A stretch of 64,000 nt of DNA, from contig NZ_WBYM01000003.1 in NCBI RefSeq assembly GCF_013283365.1, forward strand, positions 62,001 through 126,000. Direction: 5' to 3'. Of the stretch, positions 44,216 to 52,767 are shown in pieces. The DNA is from Marinobacterium sp. xm-d-530 (GTDB lineage: Bacteria; Pseudomonadota; Gammaproteobacteria; Pseudomonadales; Balneatricaceae). The stretch's first letter is position 1. Every line of letters begins with the position of its first letter. Position numbers and translations under genes: made by a program. Below the pieces are notes generated by a model. It was not told the origin of the DNA, made no database searches, and saw only the letters and a program-made list of their open reading frames with translations.

Positions 44216-47200
44216 TCAGCTTTCAGAAATTCGCTTAACCGCTCTTCGCATCGACAGACGATAAAGAAGCGGAATCACAAACAGCGTTAGCACAGACGAG
44301 AAGCCCAAGCCCCATACGATCGAGGTGGCGACTGGGCCCCAGATCAGTGACTTACCACCCAGACCCGCTGCAAGCGAAAATAGACCCGCCATGGTGGTCA
44401 GGGTAGTAATCAATACCGGAATGACCCGTCGACGCGAAGCATAAAGCGTCGCATGCATCAGGCTCATGCCATTGCCAATTCGGTCATTGGCGGCCGATAT
44501 CAGTACGATCGCGGCATTCACGGCAATACCGGCTAAGGCCACGACACCGTACATAGTGTAGAGACTGAGCGGGTTTTGCGTCACGATCAAGCCCAATACA
44601 ACACCGGTAAACGCCAGTGGCACTGTCGCCAAGATCATTAATGGCTGCCAGTAACTGCGGAACTGCGTGCCCAATATTAGGTACATCAAGCCGACGCCGA
44701 CCAAGAAGAGAATCGCAATCGAATCCATACTCTCTTGGATATCATCCAACTCACCCGAGAAGTCGAGATCGATGGCAGGATATTGCGCTTCGTACTCCTT
44801 CCAGCGCTCTAGCAAGAAGGCGTTGGCTTGTACGGTATCCATACCGCCAGAGCGAAGGTCAGCCTCTAAGGTGATTGCACGACGGAAGTTGTAGTGACGA
44901 ATGTTACCCAACGACTGTTTACGCTCCTCTATTACCAACTCCGACAGAGGAATAGCACCGCCCGCGGGAACAGGAATACGGTAGCTAAGCAGACGCTCAA
45001 GAGAGGGTAGCGACTCAGGATTAGCACGAACACGAACATCCAGGCGTTCACCGGCATCTCGCATACTCGCGACAACTTCACCGTCGACCAATAGGCGCAG
45101 GGTGCGACGAACATCCGCAGGGTTCAAACCTGTACGATTGATCGCATCACTGTCTAACTCCAGACTCAACTCATAACGACCACGAGCCGCATCGTCTTCA
45201 ACATCCACGAAATCTTCGTGACTGTTCAGAATTTCAATCAGAATGTTGGTAGCGTCGCGAATCTCTTGGTAATCATCACCACGTACCTTGACCGAGATCG
45301 GTTTAGAGGCAGGCGGACCACCCGATAGGCGCAAGAATGAGATGCGAATCGGACCGGCAATGTCACCCAAATCTTCACGCACCGCATCGGTCATCTCTTC
45401 AACTGTGCGCAGTTCAGGTGTTTTAGGGTTTAGACCGACAAGAATCTGGCCGTACTGCTCGCCAATACGCGGCTCTGTCTCGGTAAACATCTGACCGGCA
45501 TAGCTTGCGATGGCGCGCACTTCCCCGTCACGCACATTTTGACGGACACGCTCTTCCACACGTGAGACCACCTCCATCGTTTTCGCGACAGGCGTCGCTG
45601 CCGGCATTTCAACGTTCACATAGAATAGGCGGACAGGATCGGCCGCAAAGAAATCCATCTTAATGTAGCCGTTGCCTAGGGCACCGACCGCGCCTATCAG
45701 TGGCAATACGGCGACAATCAGTGAGAGAACCGGACGGCGCAGCGCTTTGATCAACAGACGAACATAGGTGATCTGCACGCGGTGGGTCATGGTTTCACGC
45801 AGACGCTGAATTCGACTCGGTTTATCAAACCCAACCTTAGCCGCCAAAATGTGGGCAGGCAGCATCCAAAAGGCTTCAATCAGACTGATCGCTAGGGCGA
45901 TCGACACCACCATAGGAATAACCTTCATGAACTTGCCCAAAATACCGGGCAGTAGCATCAGCGGTAAAAAAGCGGCGATGGTGGTCAGTACCGCCGCTGT
46001 GACGGGAGCCGCTACCTCTTTCAACGAACCCTGAACGGCGGCAATCCCAGTAAATCCTCGCTGTAGCCGATAGTAGATCGATTCGACCACAACGACGGCG
46101 TCATCAACCAACATACCCAATACAATCACCACACCCAACAGCACGGTGACGTTCAACGTTTCGCCCAGTCCCGCCAGTACCCAGAAGGTGGCTGCCAAAA
46201 TAAAGGGGATGCCGATCGCTGTGAGCAGTGCGATGCGTGTACCTAAGAAGAGCCAAGCCACAACCAACACCAGGATCAGACCGATCAGTGCATTGTTCTC
46301 CATGATTTGGATCGACTTGCGCGTCGCAATGGTCTGATCATCAATCAAGACCATCTCGACACCGGTCTCAACCGATAGAGCATTTCGCTCATCCATGTAG
46401 GTCTGAACACGCTCAACCAATTCCAGGGTGTTGGCACCCTCTTTCTTCATTACCGCCAACAGCACAGCCGGTTTATCATCGACACGTACTAAGAAACTAG
46501 AATCTTCACGAGCGCGCTCGACACTGGCGACACGTGACAGTGGCACTTCTCCCGATGCCCCCAATACCGGTCGATTGGCCAGATAGCTTGGGTAAGCGGC
46601 CGTACCGACAACACGCACCAACCAGTTACGATCGCCTTGTACCAAGTTACCAGCCGCCTCATCTTGGAAGAAGGCAGTAACGGTGTTGGCAACCTGTTGT
46701 GGGGTAATGCCTAGGGCTTCCAGTTCAGAGACATCCAGATTGACCTGCAGTTCTGGGTCAGGCAGTGCCACAGGGTCGATGCGAGAAACGCCTTTAAGCT
46801 GGGACAGATCTTTGTCGATACGAGTCGCTTGCAGACGCAGGTTCTCGTCATCCGCCAAGCTGGTCACCGCCACCGTTGCGGCAGGGAAGGCATTGGAGCT
46901 GGTGATCTCCAGAATCAGTGAATCTAACGCAGCATCCGGCAGTTCAGATTCAGTGTTTTGTATTTCACGACGCAGATCGGCTAAGCGTTTATCGAAGGTA
47001 CGATCATCGATGTCCTCAAAGCGCACTAGGATGCTAGAGATCCCTTCGCGTGAATTACTCGAAACAAACTTTACATCGGCCAGTGAACGTAACGCATCTT
47101 CAAGCGGATCCGTCACCTTACTCTCGACATCAAGTGCCGTAGCACCCGGTAGCGGTGTGGTGACGATGATCCAGTTGAAGTTGATGGTTGGATCTTGCTG

Positions 47201-47296
47201 ACGGGGCAGTCCTTGATAACTCAACAGACCGACCGCCAGTACTAGCAAGAAGGTCAGGTTAGCTAGCACATGGTTAGTAATGAAGCGTTGCCACAT
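44216..47296 (-). CDS. RND-family efflux transporter inner-membrane subunit
   Basis: 1026 residues of the AcrB/HAE1 superfamily: twelve membrane helices and two large periplasmic loops. The proton-relay aspartate pair is in LGMLVDDAVVVVESI (about 405). Where AcrB has K940, this sequence reads GIAVNAAIVL, with Asn at that position, as in the TriC-like clade. Substrates are not predictable; drugs, solvents or detergents are typical. It is preceded by its adaptor with a 1-nt gap and no outer-membrane channel gene is nearby, so a shared TolC-type channel is expected. Confidence 0.93.
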   Translation of the reverse strand: MWQRFITNHVLANLTFLLVLAVGLLSYQGLPRQQDPTINFNWIIVTTPLPGATALDVESKVTDPLEDALRSLADVKFVSSNSREGISSILVRFEDIDDRTFDKRLADLRREIQNTESELPDAALDSLILEITSSNAFPAATVAVTSLADDENLRLQATRIDKDLSQLKGVSRIDPVALPDPELQVNLDVSELEALGITPQQVANTVTAFFQDEAAGNLVQGDRNWLVRVVGTAAYPSYLANRPVLGASGEVPLSRVASVERAREDSSFLVRVDDKPAVLLAVMKKEGANTLELVERVQTYMDERNALSVETGVEMVLIDDQTIATRKSIQIMENNALIGLILVLVVAWLFLGTRIALLTAIGIPFILAATFWVLAGLGETLNVTVLLGVVIVLGMLVDDAVVVVESIYYRLQRGFTGIAAVQGSLKEVAAPVTAAVLTTIAAFLPLMLLPGILGKFMKVIPMVVSIALAISLIEAFWMLPAHILAAKVGFDKPSRIQRLRETMTHRVQITYVRLLIKALRRPVLSLIVAVLPLIGAVGALGNGYIKMDFFAADPVRLFYVNVEMPAATPVAKTMEVVSRVEERVRQNVRDGEVRAIASYAGQMFTETEPRIGEQYGQILVGLNPKTPELRTVEEMTDAVREDLGDIAGPIRISFLRLSGGPPASKPISVKVRGDDYQEIRDATNILIEILNSHEDFVDVEDDAARGRYELSLELDSDAINRTGLNPADVRRTLRLLVDGEVVASMRDAGERLDVRVRANPESLPSLERLLSYRIPVPAGGAIPLSELVIEERKQSLGNIRHYNFRRAITLEADLRSGGMDTVQANAFLLERWKEYEAQYPAIDLDFSGELDDIQESMDSIAILFLVGVGLMYLILGTQFRSYWQPLMILATVPLAFTGVVLGLIVTQNPLSLYTMYGVVALAGIAVNAAIVLISAANDRIGNGMSLMHATLYASRRRVIPVLITTLTTMAGLFSLAAGLGGKSLIWGPVATSIVWGLGFSSVLTLFVIPLLYRLSMRRAVKRISES

Positions 47297-47297
47297 A

Positions 47298-48296
47298 TCA
47301 GCGCACCTCTACCGCTTCGCCCTCGACTGCGAGCAATCGACCCTCGGTAATGACCTGTGACCCCTTGGGAAGATCAACCGCCGCAGGCTGACCCTCTATG
47401 GCACTGTCGACTACGAAGAATTGTGCGACACCCTGCTTTTCAAGCAACAGACCAAGCTTCCATTCGCCATCCACTTTACGGCGAACCAACAGTTCAGAGG
47501 AGACGTGCGGTTGATTGGCGGTCCAGGTTAAACGACCCGTTGCACCAATCTCGGGCGTCGCTTCAGTAAAAATAAAACGGTAGGTCTGCGTGCGTTCGCG
47601 ACGATCAATAATGGGCAATTTAGCTCTTAACTCAACCGCGAAAGATTGGCCGTTGCTTTCAAACCACACCTTGCTCTCAGCAACCCCTTTTCCAGGGGCG
47701 ACTTTGGCTTCTAGTTCTGCCCCATCCGTTTGAACCAACTGAAGCAGAGGCATACCGGGAGCGGCTAAGGCACCTAGCTGAGCCATTCGTGCTGCAATGA
47801 CTCCATCGAATGGAGCAACCAGCGAACAATTTTCAGTCGCAATACCAGCCAGTTCAATCTGACGGTTTTGCACATCGATGCGGGCATCCAATGAGGTAAG
47901 CGCCGTTTCACGCTGTTGCAGAGCATCGTCACCTAGATTGCCTCGTTTGTTCAGAGTCTTGGCACGTTCGTATTGATCACTCAAAAGTGGGCGTTGTGAG
48001 CGCAACTCACTCAAAACCGCTTTTTGCGTCGCCAACTGACTCTCGTAGGTACGGCAATCTAAATTCACCAGTGAGTCGCCCTGCTTCACTCGATCACCCA
48101 CCTCAACATTAATCTTCACAATACGTGCGGAGAGTTCAGCACTCAGCGCTGCATCATTGGCACTGATAACTTCAGCAGGTGCTGAGAATGTTGGGTAGTA
48201 GACCAAGTCCGCTAAAGACTGGGTCGACACCACAGGTGCTGCGTGAACACTGTTAGATAGGCCAAACACTAAAGCAAAAAGAAGGGAGCGCATCAT
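47298..48296 (-). CDS. RND efflux periplasmic adaptor protein
   Basis: 332 residues of the membrane-fusion protein family: a signal peptide (MMRSLLFALVFGLSNSVHA), a split lipoyl/barrel-sandwich domain (ISANDAALSAELSARIVKINVEVGDRVKQGDSLV, in parts), a coiled-coil hairpin (about 75-140) and a beta-barrel. It bridges the RND pump to an outer-membrane channel. A second ATG at 48293 has the better spacing to GAGG. The 127-nt gap upstream holds its promoter and the next terminator. Confidence 0.9.
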   Translation of the reverse strand: MMRSLLFALVFGLSNSVHAAPVVSTQSLADLVYYPTFSAPAEVISANDAALSAELSARIVKINVEVGDRVKQGDSLVNLDCRTYESQLATQKAVLSELRSQRPLLSDQYERAKTLNKRGNLGDDALQQRETALTSLDARIDVQNRQIELAGIATENCSLVAPFDGVIAARMAQLGALAAPGMPLLQLVQTDGAELEAKVAPGKGVAESKVWFESNGQSFAVELRAKLPIIDRRERTQTYRFIFTEATPEIGATGRLTWTANQPHVSSELLVRRKVDGEWKLGLLLEKQGVAQFFVVDSAIEGQPAAVDLPKGSQVITEGRLLAVEGEAVEVR

Positions 48297-48373
48297 TAAC
48301 CTCGATTGTGACGGATGGTCTAAAGATCTAGACCGATATCTACGCAGTCTAGCGAGGAATGGTGCATTGCAAA

Positions 48374-48409
48374 ATAAAAGAGTGAGAGGGTAGCCGACTG
48401 CACCCTCTC
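48374..48409 (-). terminator. terminator after the DUF3501 gene
   Basis: GAGAGGGT pairs with ACCCTCTC around a 10-nt loop. On the minus strand CTCTTTTATTTT follows. Confidence 0.8.
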
Positions 48410-48423
48410 TTCAGGGATCAGAA

Positions 48424-49008
48424 CTATTTAAGATCAGCGGTTAAAGTAACCTGAGTTTCAGGGTCTACTTCATCTATATGGTGCTGATAGTTGGGGTGAT
48501 CCACACCAACGGCAAGGGCCGCGCCCGCTTTAAGTGTCGCAATCATCTCATCAGTTAATTCAAAACGCATGAAGTGGACGGCACTGGTCTTCTCTTCAGT
48601 ACTGCGTTCTAAATCTTCATCGGCTATCGCAAACACCTTTTCATGGCCGAATACCTGAACATAGGTTTTGTGTTCAAGCCCGACCAACTTACCCAGTGCC
48701 ACTTTGCGCTCGTCTGGATCGGCAAATTCAATGAGCTGTGTACACTTCAGGTTGGTCCCATCAGGAATCAGCGGGTTGTAGGCATCCAACTCATCTTGAA
48801 TACCCTCTTCATCGAAGGTTTTCTCGATACGAAGCATCTCTTGGATCTGGTAGCGGATGGTCAACTCATCTTCAAACTGAAGCGTGACGTTGGGACCAAT
48901 AAAGACCGTTCTTCGACGGCGGTGCTCCAGTGCCTTTTTACGAAATTCAGGACGTTCTTTGTGGTAGGTTTCCAGCGACATTAACGAGTCGCGTACTAAT
49001 TGGGTCAT
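48424..49008 (-). CDS. DUF3501 family protein
   Basis: 194 residues, no signal peptide or membrane segment. The sequence matches the DUF3501 family in wording (MSLETYHKERPEFRKK, RRRRTVFIGPNVTLQFED, IRYQIQEMLRIE). Its function is unknown. In many proteobacteria it is encoded with a GlpC-like Fe-S protein and a rubrerythrin, as here, implying one system. It is 10 nt after the Fe-S protein gene and is last in the unit. Confidence 0.85.
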   Translation of the reverse strand: MTQLVRDSLMSLETYHKERPEFRKKALEHRRRRTVFIGPNVTLQFEDELTIRYQIQEMLRIEKTFDEEGIQDELDAYNPLIPDGTNLKCTQLIEFADPDERKVALGKLVGLEHKTYVQVFGHEKVFAIADEDLERSTEEKTSAVHFMRFELTDEMIATLKAGAALAVGVDHPNYQHHIDEVDPETQVTLTADLK

Positions 49009-49018
49009 ACTCTACTCC

Positions 49019-50359
49019 TTAAATGCCATAAGCCTTGCGCAATAGTGATATTGGGTGTGACTTTTCTGGCTGCTTATCGTGATTTTTATCGATACCTTGT
49101 GCGATGTGAGCTCCTCCCAATGGGCAGTCACTCGAAATATAATCCGGATCAAAATCAGCCATCTGACGGAATACCGGCTTACCTATCTTCATCGCTTTTT
49201 CATGAAACTCTTTCTTAACACCGTAGGTGCCAGCGTGACCACTGCATCGCTCTACTGTTTTTAGTTCGGTATCAGGAATCTGCTTCAACATCTCTTCGGT
49301 TTTCTTACCGACGTTTTGCACGCGACCGTGACAGGGAACATGGTAAGAGACTTTACCTAGTCCTTGTTCAAACTCCGCTTTCAATAGACCATCTTTTTGA
49401 CGTGCGATCAGGTATTCAAACGGATCCCAAAATGCTTCCTGGACCAACTTAACCTCTTCGTCATCCGGGTACATTAGTGGCAGCTCTTGTTTAAACATCA
49501 AGGTACAACTTGGCACAGCCGACGTCAGCGCATAACCCTCTTTGGCTAACTTAGCCAGTTGCGGGATATTGATACGTTTTAGCGAGTCCACCCCTTCAAG
49601 ATCGCCCTGCTCTAGCTTCGGCATGCCACAGCAGACCTCTTTCTGAGCAAAGGTCCAGGGAATGTCGTTGTGCTCTAGTACGGCAATAAAATCTTCACCA
49701 ATACCCGGCTCGTTGTAATTGATGTAGCAGGTCGCAAACAGTGCCACTTTTCCGGGTGTGCGTTCACCCGCTACAACGTCAAAAGTCTCATTCGGCTTGG
49801 CTTTGCTGCGTAACTTCTTGCTTGCAAATGGAGGTAACCATGCCTCTTCGTCAACGCCTAAGGTCGCAGAGAGTGCTTTGCGTGTCGGCTTCCAATGGTT
49901 AACCGTATTAATCGTCTCACTGACAATGGGGATACCGGCTAGCTTACCGGTGGTGTCAGTGCTGGATAAAATCTTGTCGCGCATGGGGAGACCCTTCTCT
50001 TTGGTCTCAACCGCTTTAGCGCGCAGCATAAGATGCGGAAAATCTAAATCAAACGGGTGTGGAGGTACGTAAGGGCACTTCGCCATGTAACACATGTCAC
50101 AGAGGTAGCACTGATCAACAACCTTCTTGTAGTCCTCTTTAGCAACACCATCGACTTCCATAGTTTCGCTTTCATCAATCAGATCAAACAGCGTTGGGAA
50201 GGCGTCACATAAACTCAGGCAACGACGGCAACCGTGACAGATATCAAAGACGCGCTCCATCTCTTGGTGAAGGTCATCTTTGTCGTAAAAAGTTGGATTT
50301 TTCCAATCCAGAGGATGGCGTGTTGGGGCTTCTAGGTTGCCCTCTTTTTTTGTACTCAT
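49019..50359 (-). CDS. GlpC/heterodisulfide reductase-like Fe-S protein
   Basis: 446 residues with two N-terminal 4Fe-4S motifs (CHGCRRCLSLCDAFP; CYLCDMCYMAKCPYVPP) and two C-terminal CCG-type domains. The first CCG motif is complete (KEVCCGMPKLEQGD). The second reads CSGHAGTYG, with a serine in place of the second cysteine. Such proteins pass electrons between a soluble donor and a partner, as GlpC does for anaerobic glycerol-3-phosphate dehydrogenase. The order rubrerythrin, this protein, DUF3501 suggests it supplies electrons to the rubrerythrin (inference). Confidence 0.88.
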   Translation of the reverse strand: MSTKKEGNLEAPTRHPLDWKNPTFYDKDDLHQEMERVFDICHGCRRCLSLCDAFPTLFDLIDESETMEVDGVAKEDYKKVVDQCYLCDMCYMAKCPYVPPHPFDLDFPHLMLRAKAVETKEKGLPMRDKILSSTDTTGKLAGIPIVSETINTVNHWKPTRKALSATLGVDEEAWLPPFASKKLRSKAKPNETFDVVAGERTPGKVALFATCYINYNEPGIGEDFIAVLEHNDIPWTFAQKEVCCGMPKLEQGDLEGVDSLKRINIPQLAKLAKEGYALTSAVPSCTLMFKQELPLMYPDDEEVKLVQEAFWDPFEYLIARQKDGLLKAEFEQGLGKVSYHVPCHGRVQNVGKKTEEMLKQIPDTELKTVERCSGHAGTYGVKKEFHEKAMKIGKPVFRQMADFDPDYISSDCPLGGAHIAQGIDKNHDKQPEKSHPISLLRKAYGI

Positions 50360-50379
50360 AACACTCTCCAGGCAAAGAT

Positions 50380-50410
50380 CGATAGGTCGAACAGCTTGCC
50401 CGACCTATCG
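50380..50410. other. perfect 10-bp hairpin between rubrerythrin and Fe-S protein genes
   Basis: CGATAGGTCG and CGACCTATCG flank an 11-nt loop within the 59-nt intercistronic gap. There is no T run, so it is more likely an mRNA stabiliser or processing site than a terminator. Confidence 0.7.
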
Positions 50411-50418
50411 TAGGCTGA

Positions 50419-50850
50419 TTACGCTTCCGCTTTGTAAGCTTCCAGAGTTTTCTGGAACTTATTAGCGTGACTGCGTTCTGCTTTTGCAAGCGTCTCGAAC
50501 CAATCAGCAATCTCGTCAAAGCCCTCTTCACGAGCTGCTTTCGCCATGCCTGGGTACATGTCAGTGTACTCGTGAGTTTCACCTGCAATCGCAGATTCCA
50601 GTGCTTCCGCCACATTACCTGCAGCTAGACCAGTTTCAGGGTCACCTGAACCACCATCGATTAGGTATTCCATGTGGCCGTGCGCGTGACCAGTTTCACC
50701 TTCAGCCGTATTACGGAATACGTTGGCTACTTCTGGAGCACCCTCGATGTCTGCCATGTTGGCAAAATATAGGTAACGACGGTTTGCTTTTGATTCGCCA
50801 GCGAATGCTGCCTTTAGATTCTCTTCTGTTTTAGTACCTTTGAGATCCAT
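50419..50850 (-). CDS. rubrerythrin-family di-iron protein without rubredoxin domain
   Basis: 143 residues of ferritin-like helices. Di-iron ligands are visible as E in [25 protein letters not shown] and ERSHANKF. It lacks the C-terminal CxxC rubredoxin domain of classical rubrerythrin, ending [10 protein letters not shown]. Electrons must therefore come from another protein, plausibly the GlpC-like one encoded next. Rubrerythrins reduce hydrogen peroxide. It is first gene of the three-gene unit, with AGGAG before its ATG. Confidence 0.92.
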   Translation of the reverse strand: MDLKGTKTEENLKAAFAGESKANRRYLYFANMADIEGAPEVANVFRNTAEGETGHAHGHMEYLIDGGSGDPETGLAAGNVAEALESAIAGETHEYTDMYPGMAKAAREEGFDEIADWFETLAKAERSHANKFQKTLEAYKAEA

Positions 50851-50892
50851 GATGTTCTCTCCTATTTTTGTTAGCTAACTAAACAGAGCTTG

Positions 50893-50911
50893 GACAAGAA
50901 AATTTCTTGTC
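50893..50911. promoter_or_regulatory. 19-bp palindrome, candidate operator of the rubrerythrin unit
   Basis: GACAAGAAAATTTCTTGTC is a perfect inverted repeat around a single central A, 42 nt upstream of the rubrerythrin start. Its placement near the expected transcription start suggests a repressor site. It does not match PerR, NsrR or Fur consensus sequences that I know. Confidence 0.55.
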
Positions 50912-51035
50912 TCACTTAAAAATACGCCAGGATCTCAAAATTGGCTTAATTTTAATTTTCTATGGTGCTGATAGATCTTTCCTATTCACCTTTCAACCCT
51001 AAAGCTGGCAACATAAAGCGGTCTCTTTAAGAAAC

Positions 51036-51063
51036 GAAAAAGAGAGCTAAAAAGCTCTCTTTA
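51036..51063 (-). terminator. terminator after the ETF-ubiquinone oxidoreductase gene
   Basis: AAAGAGAGCT pairs with AGCTCTCTTT (51039-51062). On the minus strand the stem is followed by TTTTTC. It lies 38 nt past the stop codon. Confidence 0.85.
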
Positions 51064-51100
51064 ATTAGTAATTCACCAGGCCGCTAAACCAATGCCTGAT

Positions 51101-52729
51101 TTACATGTTCGGGTAGTTAGGGCCACCGCCACCCTCTGGTGCCACCCAACGAATATTCTGCGTGGGGTCTTTGATGTCACAGGTCTTACAGTGCAGGCAG
51201 TTGGCTGCGTTAATCTGAAGGCGTGGTTCGGCTTCATCTTCAAGCACTTCATATACACCGGCTGGGCAGTAACGCTGTGCTGGCTCGGCATACAGAGCAA
51301 AGTTAACGGTGATAGGAACACTGCTATCCTTCAGCTGTAGGTGACAAGGCTGATCCTCCTCATGCACGGTGTTCGAAATAAACACTGACGAAAGCTTATC
51401 GAATGATAGCTTTCCGTCTGGTTTAGGGTAATCGATCTTCGTACACTCGCTTGCTGGACGCAGCATCTCATGGTCGACGTGAGTATCGTGCAGTGTCACT
51501 GGGATACGACCACCAAAGATGTTCTGATCCAGCGTATTGAAAGCGCCACCAAGAATTGGACCAAACTTATGTAGAGCTGGGCCAAAGTTACGTGAGCTGT
51601 ACAACTCTTGGTACAACCAAGAGTTTTTGTAGAGATCATTAAATGTGGTTGCCGTGTTTGACTCTTCAGCAATAGCAGAGACTACCGCTTCGGCCGCCAA
51701 CATGCCCGACTTCATTGCCGTGTGAACACCTTTGATGCGCGAGAAGTTCAAGGTACCGGCATCACAACCGATCAATAGACCACCAGGGAAGGTCATCTCT
51801 GGAAGACAGTTGTAACCACCCTTAGCAATGGCACGTGCACCGTAAGAGACACGAGTACCGCCCTCTAAGTACTGCGCGATTTTCGGGTGGTGCTTCATAC
51901 GTTGGAATTCATCAAAAGGACTGACCCAAGGGTTTGAGTAGTTCAAATCGACGATTAGGCCCACAACGACCTGATTATTCTCAGCATGGTAAAGGAAGAA
52001 GCCACCACTTGTACCGTCACTCAATGGCCAACCAGAGCCATGAATCACCAAGCCCTCTTTATGTTGCGCAGGATCGATATCCCATAGCTCTTTAATACCA
52101 AGACCGTAGTGCTGAGGATCTTTGCCCTCATCCAAGTTGAACTGACTGATCAGCTCTTTACCTAAATGACCGCGACAGCCTTCGGCAAAGAGTGTGAACT
52201 TAGCCTGCAGCGCCATGCTCGGCACGTAGCTATCTTTCTCTTCACCGTTTTCGCCAATGCCCATCGCACCGGTGAGAACACCTTTGACACTGCCGTCTTC
52301 GTTATAAAGAACTTCAGCCGCAGGGAAGCCAGGAAACACCTCAACACCCAAGGCTTCAGCCTGTTCTGACAACCAACGTGACAGATTGCCAACAGAGGCG
52401 ATGTAACAGCCGTGGTTGTGCATCGTTTTAGGTGCCACAAAGTTAGGCACTGTAATCGATTTTATCTCGTTTTTCAGAAGGACGATTTCGTCTGTTTTCG
52501 CTTCAGTGACCAGGGGTGCGCCCTGCTCTTTCCAATCTGGGAAGAGTTCAGTTAACGCTTTAGGATCGACCACCGCGCCTGACAGGATATGACCACCCAC
52601 CTCAGCCGCTTTCTCAACAACACAGACCATCAGATCAGCATTGAGTTGTTTGATCTTACAAGCAGCTGCAAGTCCCGCAGGGCCTGCACCTACAATTAGG
52701 ACATCAAAGTCCATTACTTCATAATCCAT
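51101..52729 (-). CDS. electron transfer flavoprotein-ubiquinone oxidoreductase
   Basis: 542 residues, normal for bacterial ETF-QO. The N-terminal FAD site is VLIVGAGPAGLAAA, and GCDAGTLNFSRIKGVHTAM is conserved. A C-terminal 4Fe-4S ferredoxin-like site reads CPAGVYE with CLHCKTC. It is a monotopic membrane protein that moves electrons from reduced ETF to ubiquinone. AGGAGAG precedes the ATG at 52729 by 4-5 nt. It closes the minus-strand group of acyl-CoA oxidation genes with a 38-nt gap. Confidence 0.96.
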   Translation of the reverse strand: MDYEVMDFDVLIVGAGPAGLAAACKIKQLNADLMVCVVEKAAEVGGHILSGAVVDPKALTELFPDWKEQGAPLVTEAKTDEIVLLKNEIKSITVPNFVAPKTMHNHGCYIASVGNLSRWLSEQAEALGVEVFPGFPAAEVLYNEDGSVKGVLTGAMGIGENGEEKDSYVPSMALQAKFTLFAEGCRGHLGKELISQFNLDEGKDPQHYGLGIKELWDIDPAQHKEGLVIHGSGWPLSDGTSGGFFLYHAENNQVVVGLIVDLNYSNPWVSPFDEFQRMKHHPKIAQYLEGGTRVSYGARAIAKGGYNCLPEMTFPGGLLIGCDAGTLNFSRIKGVHTAMKSGMLAAEAVVSAIAEESNTATTFNDLYKNSWLYQELYSSRNFGPALHKFGPILGGAFNTLDQNIFGGRIPVTLHDTHVDHEMLRPASECTKIDYPKPDGKLSFDKLSSVFISNTVHEEDQPCHLQLKDSSVPITVNFALYAEPAQRYCPAGVYEVLEDEAEPRLQINAANCLHCKTCDIKDPTQNIRWVAPEGGGGPNYPNM

Positions 52730-52767
52730 TGATCTCTCCTAAAACGACTCAATCACTGAAATGTAAA

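Noticed and set aside
46683-47201. 172-codon plus-strand ORF
   Set aside because: It is antisense inside the RND pump gene, low-complexity Ser/Arg-rich, and follows the codon shadow of the real gene.
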